From: Bacteroidota bacterium
Lineage (GTDB): Bacteria; Bacteroidota; Kryptoniia; Kryptoniales; JAKASW01
NCBI GenBank assembly: GCA_021796055.1
Contig: JAJYOS010000535.1
Coordinates: 1 to 5,042 of the forward strand
Length of the DNA stretch: 5,042 nt
Direction: 5' to 3'
Positions 1 through 5,042 of this stretch are shown here, in pieces. The notes under the pieces are model-generated. The model was not told the DNA's origin. It was given only the letters and a program-made list of their open reading frames with translations, and ran no database searches. The translations under genes and the position numbers were made by a program. Each line of letters opens with the position of its first letter. The stretch's first letter is position 1.

Positions 1-982
1 GGGAGAAATTTGCGCACCAGACTCCTTCGCCGCCTGTGGCACACTTAATTCCATCAACCACGGCAAGATGAATCGGACGAGCCGCATTCAAATCGCAGAT
101 GGTTTCAGGCAGGTAATTCCATTCGGAATCAGTGCTTTTGGCGTGGTGGAGCATTCCCCTGCGTCCATTGTCGTTCGTAATTGTATATAATGTCTGGGGA
201 ACCGCGCCGATCTGGTTCTTGAGTGAACAGGTAAGACCGGCTGCGGAATGATGCTTCAATTTCGGAATCGATACATAAACATCGACATCCTGCAATATCT
301 TGTTCATTGTGAATGAAGGAAAGTTGAAGTAATTACTTCCTGTCGATACGCTTGTGATATTTGCAGAAGTTGTATCGTTCAGATCAACTACGTTGCAGCC
401 TAAAGCTTTTTGAACGTCAGCGTACCCAAAGGCGTCGTCAGATCCGAAAGGTGCCGTGGACCCCGGGTTCTTCCAGGTTGTGTCCCAGAAGGCGTCCACA
501 ATGTAGAGATCTGTGGGGTTCACTCCCGCGTCAATAATGAACTGACCGACAGCCTGCAAAACGGCGGGGTGAGTCCACATCGCCTCGGTTATTTTATATG
601 TGCCCAGCTTTGAGCTTGAAGCGCTTCCCGATCCTCCTGTCAGGTTTATCTTCATCGCGACCTTCTTGCCTTTTCCAAACAGAGCCGACACTTTGCCGGC
701 TTGACTCTGATCGAGAAGTCCCAGAAGCTGATACACTTTTTGTTTGACTCCAACATTAGTGGCATCATCATAAGTGTAGCTGTCAGCAGAGTTGCTTGTC
801 GTATCACCGATAGCAACGGCTGTCAGAAAGGAAGCAGTCCGCTTGTGGTCGTAAGCGAAAACTCCGGAAGGTTTTAGATACGGTGCAACCAGTAAGCCTG
901 CTACAGCAGTGCCTGCCTTCTTTATGAAATCTCTCCGTGAAGAATCCATGCCCTCGAGTTGAGTATCAATTTTCTTTTTCAC
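1..982 (-). CDS. Tat-exported DUF362 family protein, C-terminus cut off by the window's left edge
   Basis: The reading frame is open from a GTG at 982 to position 2, giving 327 visible residues, with no stop inside the window. The N-terminus has a twin-arginine signal: SRRDFIK at residues 15-21, a hydrophobic stretch at about 23-36, and a likely cleavage after VFA at 41-43, so the folded protein should be exported by Tat. The mature part fits DUF362: KVAMKINL near 107-114, IPKLKHHSAAG (239-249), SLKNQIGA (253-260), VVDGI (308-312) and GGEGVW (317-322). DUF362 proteins have no settled reaction; some carry Fe-S clusters, but no ferredoxin-type Cys cluster is visible here. GTG is chosen because GGAGG lies 4 nt upstream (987-991); the in-frame ATG at 949 also keeps the Tat motif but has only a GAGGG 1 nt away. 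It follows the xylanase by 133 bp on the same strand. The family call is firm, the function is not known. Confidence 0.9.
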   Translation of the reverse strand, partial: MKKKIDTQLEGMDSSRRDFIKKAGTAVAGLLVAPYLKPSGVFAYDHKRTASFLTAVAIGDTTSNSADSYTYDDATNVGVKQKVYQLLGLLDQSQAGKVSALFGKGKKVAMKINLTGGSGSASSSKLGTYKITEAMWTHPAVLQAVGQFIIDAGVNPTDLYIVDAFWDTTWKNPGSTAPFGSDDAFGYADVQKALGCNVVDLNDTTSANITSVSTGSNYFNFPSFTMNKILQDVDVYVSIPKLKHHSAAGLTCSLKNQIGAVPQTLYTITNDNGRRGMLHHAKSTDSEWNYLPETICDLNAARPIHLAVVDGIKCATGGEGVWCANFS

Positions 983-986
983 AAAG

Positions 987-991
987 CCTCC
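987..991 (-). promoter_or_regulatory. Shine-Dalgarno that decides the GTG start of the DUF362 gene
   Basis: The minus strand reads GGAGG followed by CTTT and then GTG at 982-980. The spacing of 4 nt is slightly short but the match is strong, and no comparable site at a workable distance precedes the internal ATG at 949. Confidence 0.65.
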
Positions 992-1052
992 ATCTTTTAA
1001 AACTTCATTGCTTGTCCGCCTTCCGAGTCTTCGGCGATGATTCTTACTCAGC

Positions 1053-1092
1053 GTAGCCGGGACTGAAGGTAACCCTCTCCAACCCCGGCTAC
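1053..1092 (-). repeat. 9-bp perfect inverted repeat between the xylanase and DUF362 genes
   Basis: The arms GTAGCCGGG (1053-1061) and CCCGGCTAC (1084-1092) are perfectly complementary and enclose a 22-nt loop. As RNA made from the minus strand this is a GC-rich hairpin 24 nt after the xylanase stop codon. No U-tract follows it, so it is not a classical intrinsic terminator. It could protect the 3' end of the xylanase message, or reduce read-through into the next gene. The loop also holds GAGAGG, which is complementary to CCTCTC just upstream of the stem on the transcript (plus-strand 1097-1102), so an alternative pairing or pseudoknot is possible. The repeat is directly visible; any function is inference. 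Confidence 0.55.
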
Positions 1093-1115
1093 CGAAGAGA
1101 GGAAGGCAGGCGTTC

Positions 1116-3503
1116 TTATTTCATCAACATTAATTTTCTGGTAATCTGAATCGATCCGGTTTGAAGACGATAAAAGTACACACCGGTCGCAAATTTGCTC
1201 GCATCAAAATTGACATTGTAGTATCCGGCACTCTGTTTCGCGTCAACAAGTGTCTCTATTAACCTGCCGAGTATGTCATAGACTTTCAGCGTTACGTGAC
1301 CAGCTTCCGGCAGCTTGTACGCGATAGTAGTTGTCGGGTTGAACGGATTAGGATAGTTCTGTTCCAGCAGGTAACTGGCCGGCAGGTTCGATGCACTCTG
1401 CTCAACACCTAGCGGGTTGTTCTTGATATAGTTCGCTATCCACAAAAGTGCCGGTCTTGATGTGCCGTCTGAGCGCACCAAATAACATGTCGGCTGCCAC
1501 ATTTCGTTTTCTTTGTACCCCCAAAGGGTAATTCCTTTCACACCGCGATTTTGCCACAAGAGCGGAAACAGCTTCTGGTACGCCAGCAGCTGCACGTTGT
1601 CATTGGGCGTCCCTGTATCTCCTACGTTTCCCAGGTCCATCTCGGATATATAGATCGGCAACCCGGTCGCCGCGAGTCGATCCAGGTTTCTCCTGAGAAC
1701 GCCCGTGTCTGCAGTCTGAATTTCAAAGTTGTGGCATTGTACCCCGATCCCGTCGATCAGAACTTGCGCTTTCAGCGAATCAATAATTCCAAGATACGCT
1801 GTCGTAGCTGCATTGTCGTTGATTATTCCGTAGTCGTTAATCAACAATTTCGCTTCGGCAGGCATGTATTTCCTCGCCAGCTTGAAGGCAGTAATAATCC
1901 AGTCGATACCTGTTTTGCCGGTACCGCCGAGTGCTTTTTCGTAATTAGCACGCCCACTAAGTCCATCCGGCGGATTGTGTCCTGCAAGGGGCTCATTCAC
2001 CACGTCAACCAGATTGGTCTTCGGATATCTCTGCCCAACATTTCTAATCCATGTTTCTATGTAATGGTATTGCGTTGCTGAATCGAGACTGGAGATCCAG
2101 GAAGGCTGCTGTTGTCCCCAGATCAGATTGTGCTCCTTGAAAATCAGGTGATGGCTCAAAGCATAACTATAAACCCTGTCCAACCCACTCCAATTCCACT
2201 GTGTTGTATCCAGTGAAACACCTACTGAACCCCATTTGCCCGCATTCCCGGGGGTTATCTGGTTCCAATAATTGGCGAAACTTGAATCGGGGGAATCGTC
2301 TACATTCCCTAAGAACTTAGCCATACCGGCCGCCAGTGCGGGACCATTGTAGATACTTTCGGGATTCAGTATGCCTATTCCTTCATTATCAAGATTACTC
2401 ACAGTGAAATGAAGATATGATTTGCCAAAGGCGAGCTTGTCGATGTCCAATCCGGGATCCCCGCCGCCGATCTGGAAAGTCCTAGTTAAGCTGTCTAAGC
2501 TTACCACAAACGGATATCCGGCGGTACCCTCATATGCGTTCCTGGTCAGGTTAACCCACTTCCAAACACTGTCGCCGACTGTGCCGGGACCGTCCACAAA
2601 ATATGCTTGATCCGAGAACCCCGCCGAGTCAAGACCGTTTACGGCAACCCAGTCGCTGCTTGAGGTATCGTTCTTGATGCCGAATCCGTTACCGTAGAAG
2701 AAGCTGCCGCTCCCGGAATCAACCCGGACACGTGCGAAAAGATTATATGTCCCCGAATCGGGAAACTGCACCTGATACGTTATCACCCGGCTTGTATCGC
2801 CGGGGTTCCCAGCGTTCACTGTGTTGGAACCCACGTCCACATAAGTAACGCCGCTATCCTGGAATACACCGAAGTTGCTTCCGCGAACACCGGATTCACT
2901 CTCCACAACCAAAGCTCTCTTACTTGCATTCGGATCAGTTATCTGCAGATTGTCGATCCAGATGGCATTCCCGGTATCTACGGTTCCGTAAAAGTGGATA
3001 GGCCCTCTGATATATCTCGATGTATCACGGATAGTGAACTGAAAGTTAAACTGCTGCCACATTGTACTTAGGGTAGCGGGCCGTATCGCCCCGTACTCAC
3101 CGGCGGCCTGACTCCATGTTGTAAAATTAACCGTTTCACCGGGCTTCTCACTCTTTGCCCAAATGGAATAGTTGTAAGTGGCTCCCGGTATTACATGAAT
3201 GCTGTCTGCAACTATCTGGATATCCCATTGATTAACCCCGAGTCCATGCACTACGACTTTCAACGCCCGGCTCCCTTCCTCCACCGTGTCGCTAACGATT
3301 TGGAACACCGGTTTGTTTTTTACGGTGTCTGCCACCTGGATTACCCAGCCTTTCACATCGTTTCCGGTAACCACTCCCGTATCGGAGCTCTCGAAACTAC
3401 CGTTGGTAACAATCTGAGCGCGCAGGCTCCTCCCCGCCAAAAGGGCGATCACTGTAATCATAAGGAGCAGCCTGACCAGAGACCGTTTTGTCATGCCCGA
3501 CAT
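1116..3503 (-). CDS. Secreted multidomain GH10 endo-1,4-beta-xylanase with T9SS sorting tail
   Basis: This 795-aa protein should cleave internal beta-1,4 xylosidic bonds in xylan with retention of configuration, outside the cell. Order of parts: Sec signal peptide 1-29 (K6 R7, hydrophobic 11-22, cleavage about A29/Q30); CBM4/9-like beta-sandwich about 31-190 (NGSFE at 34-38, IWIDNLQI at 181-188); a second sandwich about 196-372 resembling CBM6/35-type modules (FQIGGGDPGLDIDKLAFG, 343-360); GH10 barrel about 388-697; T9SS type-A tail about 708-795 (NYPNPFNP 716-723, VYDILGR 741-747, GVYFYRL 774-780). In the barrel, E504 in VVNEP is the expected acid/base and E621 in ISEMDL the expected nucleophile; K423, H458, W462 and H591 are also kept. 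G419 and G463 stand where many GH10 enzymes have Glu and His. The ATG has AAAGGAGG 5 nt upstream, so this start is secure. Sorting-tail type points to a Bacteroidota/Ignavibacteriota host. Activity on other beta-glycans cannot be excluded. Confidence 0.96.
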   Translation of the reverse strand: MSGMTKRSLVRLLLMITVIALLAGRSLRAQIVTNGSFESSDTGVVTGNDVKGWVIQVADTVKNKPVFQIVSDTVEEGSRALKVVVHGLGVNQWDIQIVADSIHVIPGATYNYSIWAKSEKPGETVNFTTWSQAAGEYGAIRPATLSTMWQQFNFQFTIRDTSRYIRGPIHFYGTVDTGNAIWIDNLQITDPNASKRALVVESESGVRGSNFGVFQDSGVTYVDVGSNTVNAGNPGDTSRVITYQVQFPDSGTYNLFARVRVDSGSGSFFYGNGFGIKNDTSSSDWVAVNGLDSAGFSDQAYFVDGPGTVGDSVWKWVNLTRNAYEGTAGYPFVVSLDSLTRTFQIGGGDPGLDIDKLAFGKSYLHFTVSNLDNEGIGILNPESIYNGPALAAGMAKFLGNVDDSPDSSFANYWNQITPGNAGKWGSVGVSLDTTQWNWSGLDRVYSYALSHHLIFKEHNLIWGQQQPSWISSLDSATQYHYIETWIRNVGQRYPKTNLVDVVNEPLAGHNPPDGLSGRANYEKALGGTGKTGIDWIITAFKLARKYMPAEAKLLINDYGIINDNAATTAYLGIIDSLKAQVLIDGIGVQCHNFEIQTADTGVLRRNLDRLAATGLPIYISEMDLGNVGDTGTPNDNVQLLAYQKLFPLLWQNRGVKGITLWGYKENEMWQPTCYLVRSDGTSRPALLWIANYIKNNPLGVEQSASNLPASYLLEQNYPNPFNPTTTIAYKLPEAGHVTLKVYDILGRLIETLVDAKQSAGYYNVNFDASKFATGVYFYRLQTGSIQITRKLMLMK

Positions 3504-3508
3504 TCTAG

Positions 3509-3516
3509 CCTCCTTT
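3509..3516 (-). promoter_or_regulatory. Shine-Dalgarno of the GH10 xylanase
   Basis: The minus strand reads AAAGGAGG, then CTAGA (5 nt), then ATG at 3503. It is a near-perfect anti-16S match at a good distance and fixes the first Met over the second one three codons later. Confidence 0.85.
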
Positions 3517-3776
3517 GTTGTGTGGAAAGAATGCTTCGCTCCGCCGGAACTAGCTTTTTAGAAGCCGGTTCGCCGCCGTAGGGAGACAACGCATGGAATC
3601 GTAAATCAACCACGTATGACAACATATCTATCTACAAAATCTCTGCAATTCCCTCTTATCAAGATCCACATCTCAATCAGTAACTTCCTGGCCATCACAC
3701 TAAAGAGTAAGGATGAAGCAGAACCATGTCTTCTGACTGATTCGATGCCGGTCATGTCTATGTACATGCTCTATTC
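3517..3776. other. Spacer between the DUF5989 gene and the xylanase; no gene or convincing promoter seen
   Basis: This stretch holds the 3' untranslated region of the DUF5989 gene and the upstream region of the xylanase. On the minus strand I find no -35/-10 pair with both a good match and normal spacing, so where xylanase transcription begins is unresolved. A weak interrupted hairpin can be drawn at 3544-3568 (GCTT/AAGC with outer CCG/CGG and a bulge), inside the likely 5' leader of the xylanase. No U-tract terminator follows the DUF5989 stop. The region is more AT-rich than the xylanase gene. Confidence 0.5.
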
Positions 3777-3956
3777 TCAGAATAAAGTATAAATGAACGG
3801 TGCAAGAGCCGAACCCTGCGTAAGGACGATGAAAAGACCCAAGAGCAGAAGGACAAAAATGATCGGCCCGAGCCACCATTTCTTTCGTACTCTCATGAAC
3901 ACCCACAATTCTCCGAAGATTGCGAGCCTGTTTCTAACTCTCTTCGCTATTTTCAT
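3777..3956 (-). CDS. DUF5989-like small single-pass membrane protein, 59 aa
   Basis: The frame runs from ATG at 3956 to TGA at 3779-3777. The sequence has a basic N-terminus (MKIAKRVRNRLAIFGELWVF), the block RKKWWLGPIIFVLLLLG (24-40), one membrane segment at about 29-46, and the ending SALAPFIYTLF (49-59). This basic-WW-hydrophobic-APFIYTLF layout and the length of 50-60 residues are what I know as the DUF5989 family; its function is unknown. Such genes are often found close to SxtJ-like membrane proteins, carbamoyltransferases and SGNH hydrolases, and here an SGNH-TPR gene lies directly upstream on the same strand. The ATG is the only usable start because TGA occurs in frame four codons before it. 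AGGAGGG (3972-3978) lies 15 nt upstream, a longer gap than usual. The overlapping longer frames on both strands in this stretch have no family resemblance. Confidence 0.85.
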   Translation of the reverse strand: MKIAKRVRNRLAIFGELWVFMRVRKKWWLGPIIFVLLLLGLFIVLTQGSALAPFIYTLF

Positions 3957-3971
3957 GGTGAAAGTTCAATT

Positions 3972-3978
3972 CCCTCCT
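3972..3978 (-). promoter_or_regulatory. Shine-Dalgarno-like site upstream of the DUF5989 gene, unusually distant
   Basis: The minus strand reads AGGAGGG, ending 15 nt before the ATG at 3956. The match is strong but the distance is well above the normal 5-10 nt. A TTG in another frame lies 2 nt after it and would give an 11-residue peptide overlapping the DUF5989 start. Either the spacing is tolerated, or folding of the leader brings the site closer. Confidence 0.5.
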
Positions 3979-4062
3979 GACAAAGGTTCAACTGCATACG
4001 AAATTAATCCAATTCAAAATCTTGGCGATATAAACCCGACATGAGACCGCCTGATCCCGGCT

Positions 4063-4128
4063 CTATTCCAAAGGGACGAGTGTAGCAAAAGGACAAAACA
4101 ATCGAAGCGCACAACAATCCCCTTTCAT
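4063..4128 (-). CDS. Possible 21-aa Cys-containing peptide ORF (leader peptide or small protein)
   Basis: An ATG at 4128 is preceded by GGGAGGG 5 nt upstream (4134-4140), a very good ribosome site, and the frame ends at TAG 4065-4063. The peptide starts MKGDCCALRLFC and ends ATLVPLE; it has three Cys in its first 12 residues. It lies about 30 nt after a candidate promoter and 106 nt before the DUF5989 ATG, so it could be a leader peptide or an uncharacterised small protein. I recognise no family. It could equally be a chance frame: 21 codons is too short for codon statistics, and a second short frame overlaps its end and runs on to about 4009. Confidence 0.25.
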   Translation of the reverse strand: MKGDCCALRLFCPFATLVPLE

Positions 4129-4133
4129 GATAG

Positions 4134-4140
4134 CCCTCCC
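4134..4140 (-). promoter_or_regulatory. Shine-Dalgarno of the possible 21-aa peptide
   Basis: The minus strand reads GGGAGGG with 5 nt (CTATC) before the ATG at 4128. Its quality is the main reason for listing the short ORF at all. Confidence 0.35.
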
Positions 4141-4164
4141 TTGACGATACAATTTTGTAGCCTT

Positions 4165-4193
4165 GATATATTCACCGCCTTGTTATGTGTCAC
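4165..4193 (-). promoter_or_regulatory. Candidate sigma-70-like promoter ahead of the small peptide ORF and DUF5989 gene
   Basis: On the minus strand GTGACA (4193-4188, 5 of 6 to TTGACA) is followed by a 17-nt spacer and TATATC (4170-4165, 4 of 6 to TATAAT). The start of transcription would fall near 4157, about 30 nt before the ATG at 4128. It sits in the gap after the SGNH-TPR stop codon, so it could give DUF5989 its own transcript. Promoter consensus in this phylum may differ from the E. coli form, so this remains a pattern match. Confidence 0.35.
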
Positions 4194-4217
4194 CGATAAT
4201 ATATTCCCGCTTTGATT
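4166..4217. repeat. Imperfect direct repeat, two copies 33 bp apart, around the candidate promoter
   Basis: ATATATTC-(A)-CCGC-N-TTG occurs at 4166-4182 and, without the extra A, at 4199-4214; both are followed by T-rich bases. The 8-bp core ATATATTC begins exactly 33 bp apart, about three helical turns, so two sites would face the same side of the DNA. One copy covers the candidate -10, the other lies just upstream of the -35. Binding by a regulator is inference; low-complexity AT sequence can give such matches by chance. Confidence 0.4.
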
Positions 4218-4228
4218 GCCGGACACAT
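4185..4228 (-). repeat. 7-bp inverted repeat just after the SGNH-TPR stop codon
   Basis: ATGTGTC (4185-4191) and GACACAT (4222-4228) are perfectly complementary, 30 nt apart, starting 12 nt downstream of the stop codon of the SGNH-TPR gene. The long loop and the lack of a U-tract make a standard terminator unlikely. The left arm overlaps the candidate -35 box, so the pairing may be coincidental. Confidence 0.3.
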
Positions 4229-4240
4229 TTCACGACTTAC

Positions 4241-5042
4241 TTATTTTGACAGATTCAACATTTGTTTCTTCAACTCATTCGCTCCGGGGTAATGTGGATT
4301 CTCGATCAGACATTTGTTGATCAGACCAAGAGCTGACTTGAAATCTTTCTTCTTTAAATAGGCCTGTGAGAGATGATACAACGCCGTCGGATCTTTCGGG
4401 TTTGAATTATAAGCGTCCGTCAGATATTTGATTGCATCATCGTATTTACCTCTATACAATTGTATTATTCCAACTCTCTCAGAAGTATAATCCGACATAT
4501 TTATTTTATTCCTGTAGTAGAAATACGTAATAAGAGTCTTGAAATCTTTCAGAGCGGGATACTGGTAAAGCAGGATATTTATGTGTCTCAAGTAATCTTT
4601 GATATCGTCTCTTTTCAAATAAGTTTCAGCGGCAAGCAGATGCGCGTCGGTCCAGGATATTCTTCCTTCAATCTTGTACATCGCGATGGAATCGATGAAA
4701 TCCCTGGGCTGAAGTAAATCGATAAAATCCCTTTGACGAAATTTCGACATCACTTTACTTTCTTTTACGTACGGCCAATTATCCTTCAATATAGTAATAC
4801 CGTCATTCCCCATGATTGAATCGAGTCTTGTAAACATGAAATTAGCGCGCGTAAGACTATCCTGCTCACCAAAAGGAATCCTGGGCTTTTCCGTTTTAGG
4901 CAGATATCCCGCTTTGTCCATACAATCGTAAAAGGCTTTCCCCATGAGTTGATAACCATTTACATTCGGATGCAGATGATCAACAATCAGATTGTTGCCA
5001 ACTATTCCATCCGGACTCGCGGCATCAAATATACATTAAATC
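4241..5042 (-). CDS. SGNH/GDSL-type hydrolase with C-terminal TPR repeats, N-terminus beyond the window's right edge
   Basis: The frame is open from the right edge to TAA at 4243-4241, giving 266 visible residues; the internal Met at 4945 is not the start, since the preceding 32 codons are coding and family-like. Visible residues 20-32 read VDHLHPNVNGYQL, the last conserved block of SGNH/GDSL hydrolases, where D21 and H24 (DxxHP) are the catalytic Asp and His. The nucleophilic Ser, Gly and Asn blocks must lie outside the window. A helical linker follows (about 60-185), then at least two TPR units at about 188-218 (YRGKYDDAIKYLTDAY, NPKDP) and 219-252 (ALYHLSQAYLKKKDFKSAL, NPHYP). SGNH enzymes typically cleave or transfer acyl esters; the substrate cannot be read here. 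TPRs suggest partner binding. The gene lies upstream of the DUF5989 gene on the same strand, which fits an envelope or surface-polymer modification locus. Confidence 0.85.

Noticed and set aside
410..613. 67-codon plus-strand open frame
   Set aside because: It is antisense to the DUF362 gene and has no independent support.
981..993. Four-codon frame ATG GAG GCT TTG TGA overlapping the GTG start of the DUF362 gene
   Set aside because: Its ATG has no upstream Shine-Dalgarno; the overlap arises because GGAGG and GTGA are needed for the DUF362 start.
1551..2081. 176-codon plus-strand open frame inside the xylanase
   Set aside because: It is antisense to the GH10 catalytic domain, whose residues are clearly conserved; the frame is a by-product of codon use.
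3544..3568. Possible hairpin in the xylanase leader (GCTT/AAGC with CCG/CGG)
   Set aside because: Only 4 plus 3 base pairs separated by a 6-nt bulge; too weak to call a riboswitch or attenuator.
3195..3581. 128-codon plus-strand open frame over the xylanase start
   Set aside because: It is antisense to the signal peptide and CBM region and lacks a start site or family likeness.
3700..3906. 68-codon minus-strand open frame overlapping the DUF5989 gene in another phase
   Set aside because: It has no Shine-Dalgarno, no recognisable family, and a His/Cys-rich composition typical of an off-frame reading; the adjacent phase gives the clear DUF5989-like protein.
3793..4044. 83-codon plus-strand open frame
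   Set aside because: It is antisense to the DUF5989 gene for much of its length, has no ribosome site, and its sequence resembles no family I know.
4141..4169. Plus-strand TTGACG with TGATAT 17 nt later, with TACAA/TTGTA inside the spacer
   Set aside because: The -10 matches only 3 of 6 bases and there is no plus-strand gene for it to serve; the 5-bp inverted repeat is too short to support an operator.
4460..4717. 85-codon plus-strand open frame
   Set aside because: It is antisense to the linker and TPR region of the SGNH protein; no ribosome site or family.
1..5042. CRISPR arrays, tRNA/rRNA genes, insertion sequences, phage attachment sites
   Set aside because: No spaced repeat series, cloverleaf, rRNA signature, transposase or terminal inverted repeats were seen on either strand.

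Overview
The window looks like part of a chromosome from the Bacteroidota/Ignavibacteriota side of the FCB group. The main clue is the C-terminal domain of the large xylanase: it carries NYPNPFNPTTTI, a VYDILGR block, GVYFYRL and a basic/hydrophobic end, which is the usual type IX secretion (T9SS, Por) sorting tail, in the form I associate with Ignavibacteria-like genomes. No rRNA, tRNA, phage, IS element or CRISPR array is visible.

Every supported gene lies on the minus strand, so transcription runs right to left. In that order: (1) 5042-4241, the C-terminal part of an SGNH/GDSL-type hydrolase with a TPR tail, entering from beyond the right edge; (2) a 284-bp spacer with a candidate promoter, a 33-bp-spaced direct repeat and a possible 21-codon peptide ORF with a strong Shine-Dalgarno; (3) 3956-3777, a 59-aa single-pass membrane protein that matches the DUF5989 pattern and is easily missed because it is so short; (4) a 273-bp spacer; (5) 3503-1116, a secreted multidomain GH10 endo-xylanase (signal peptide, CBM4/9-like module, second beta-sandwich module, GH10, T9SS tail); (6) a 133-bp spacer with a 9-bp inverted repeat; (7) 982-1, a Tat-exported DUF362 protein cut by the left edge.

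How they fit together: the GH10 enzyme should be exported by Sec, then moved across the outer membrane by T9SS and anchored or released to attack xylan. The DUF362 protein is exported by Tat and has no known role in xylan use, so sharing a transcript with the xylanase is only suggested by strand and spacing. The SGNH-TPR protein and the DUF5989 protein belong together by the families' usual company (small DUF5989 proteins tend to sit near SxtJ-like membrane proteins, carbamoyltransferases and SGNH hydrolases, from memory). They look like the trailing end of an envelope or surface-glycan modification locus that continues to the right. The xylanase pair is separated from it by about 270 bp and is probably a different transcription unit.

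I do not see evidence for a wholly new system. The most useful points are the unlisted DUF5989 gene, the SGNH catalytic Asp-His block at the right edge, the possible small peptide with its promoter, and two unusual residues around the GH10 active site.
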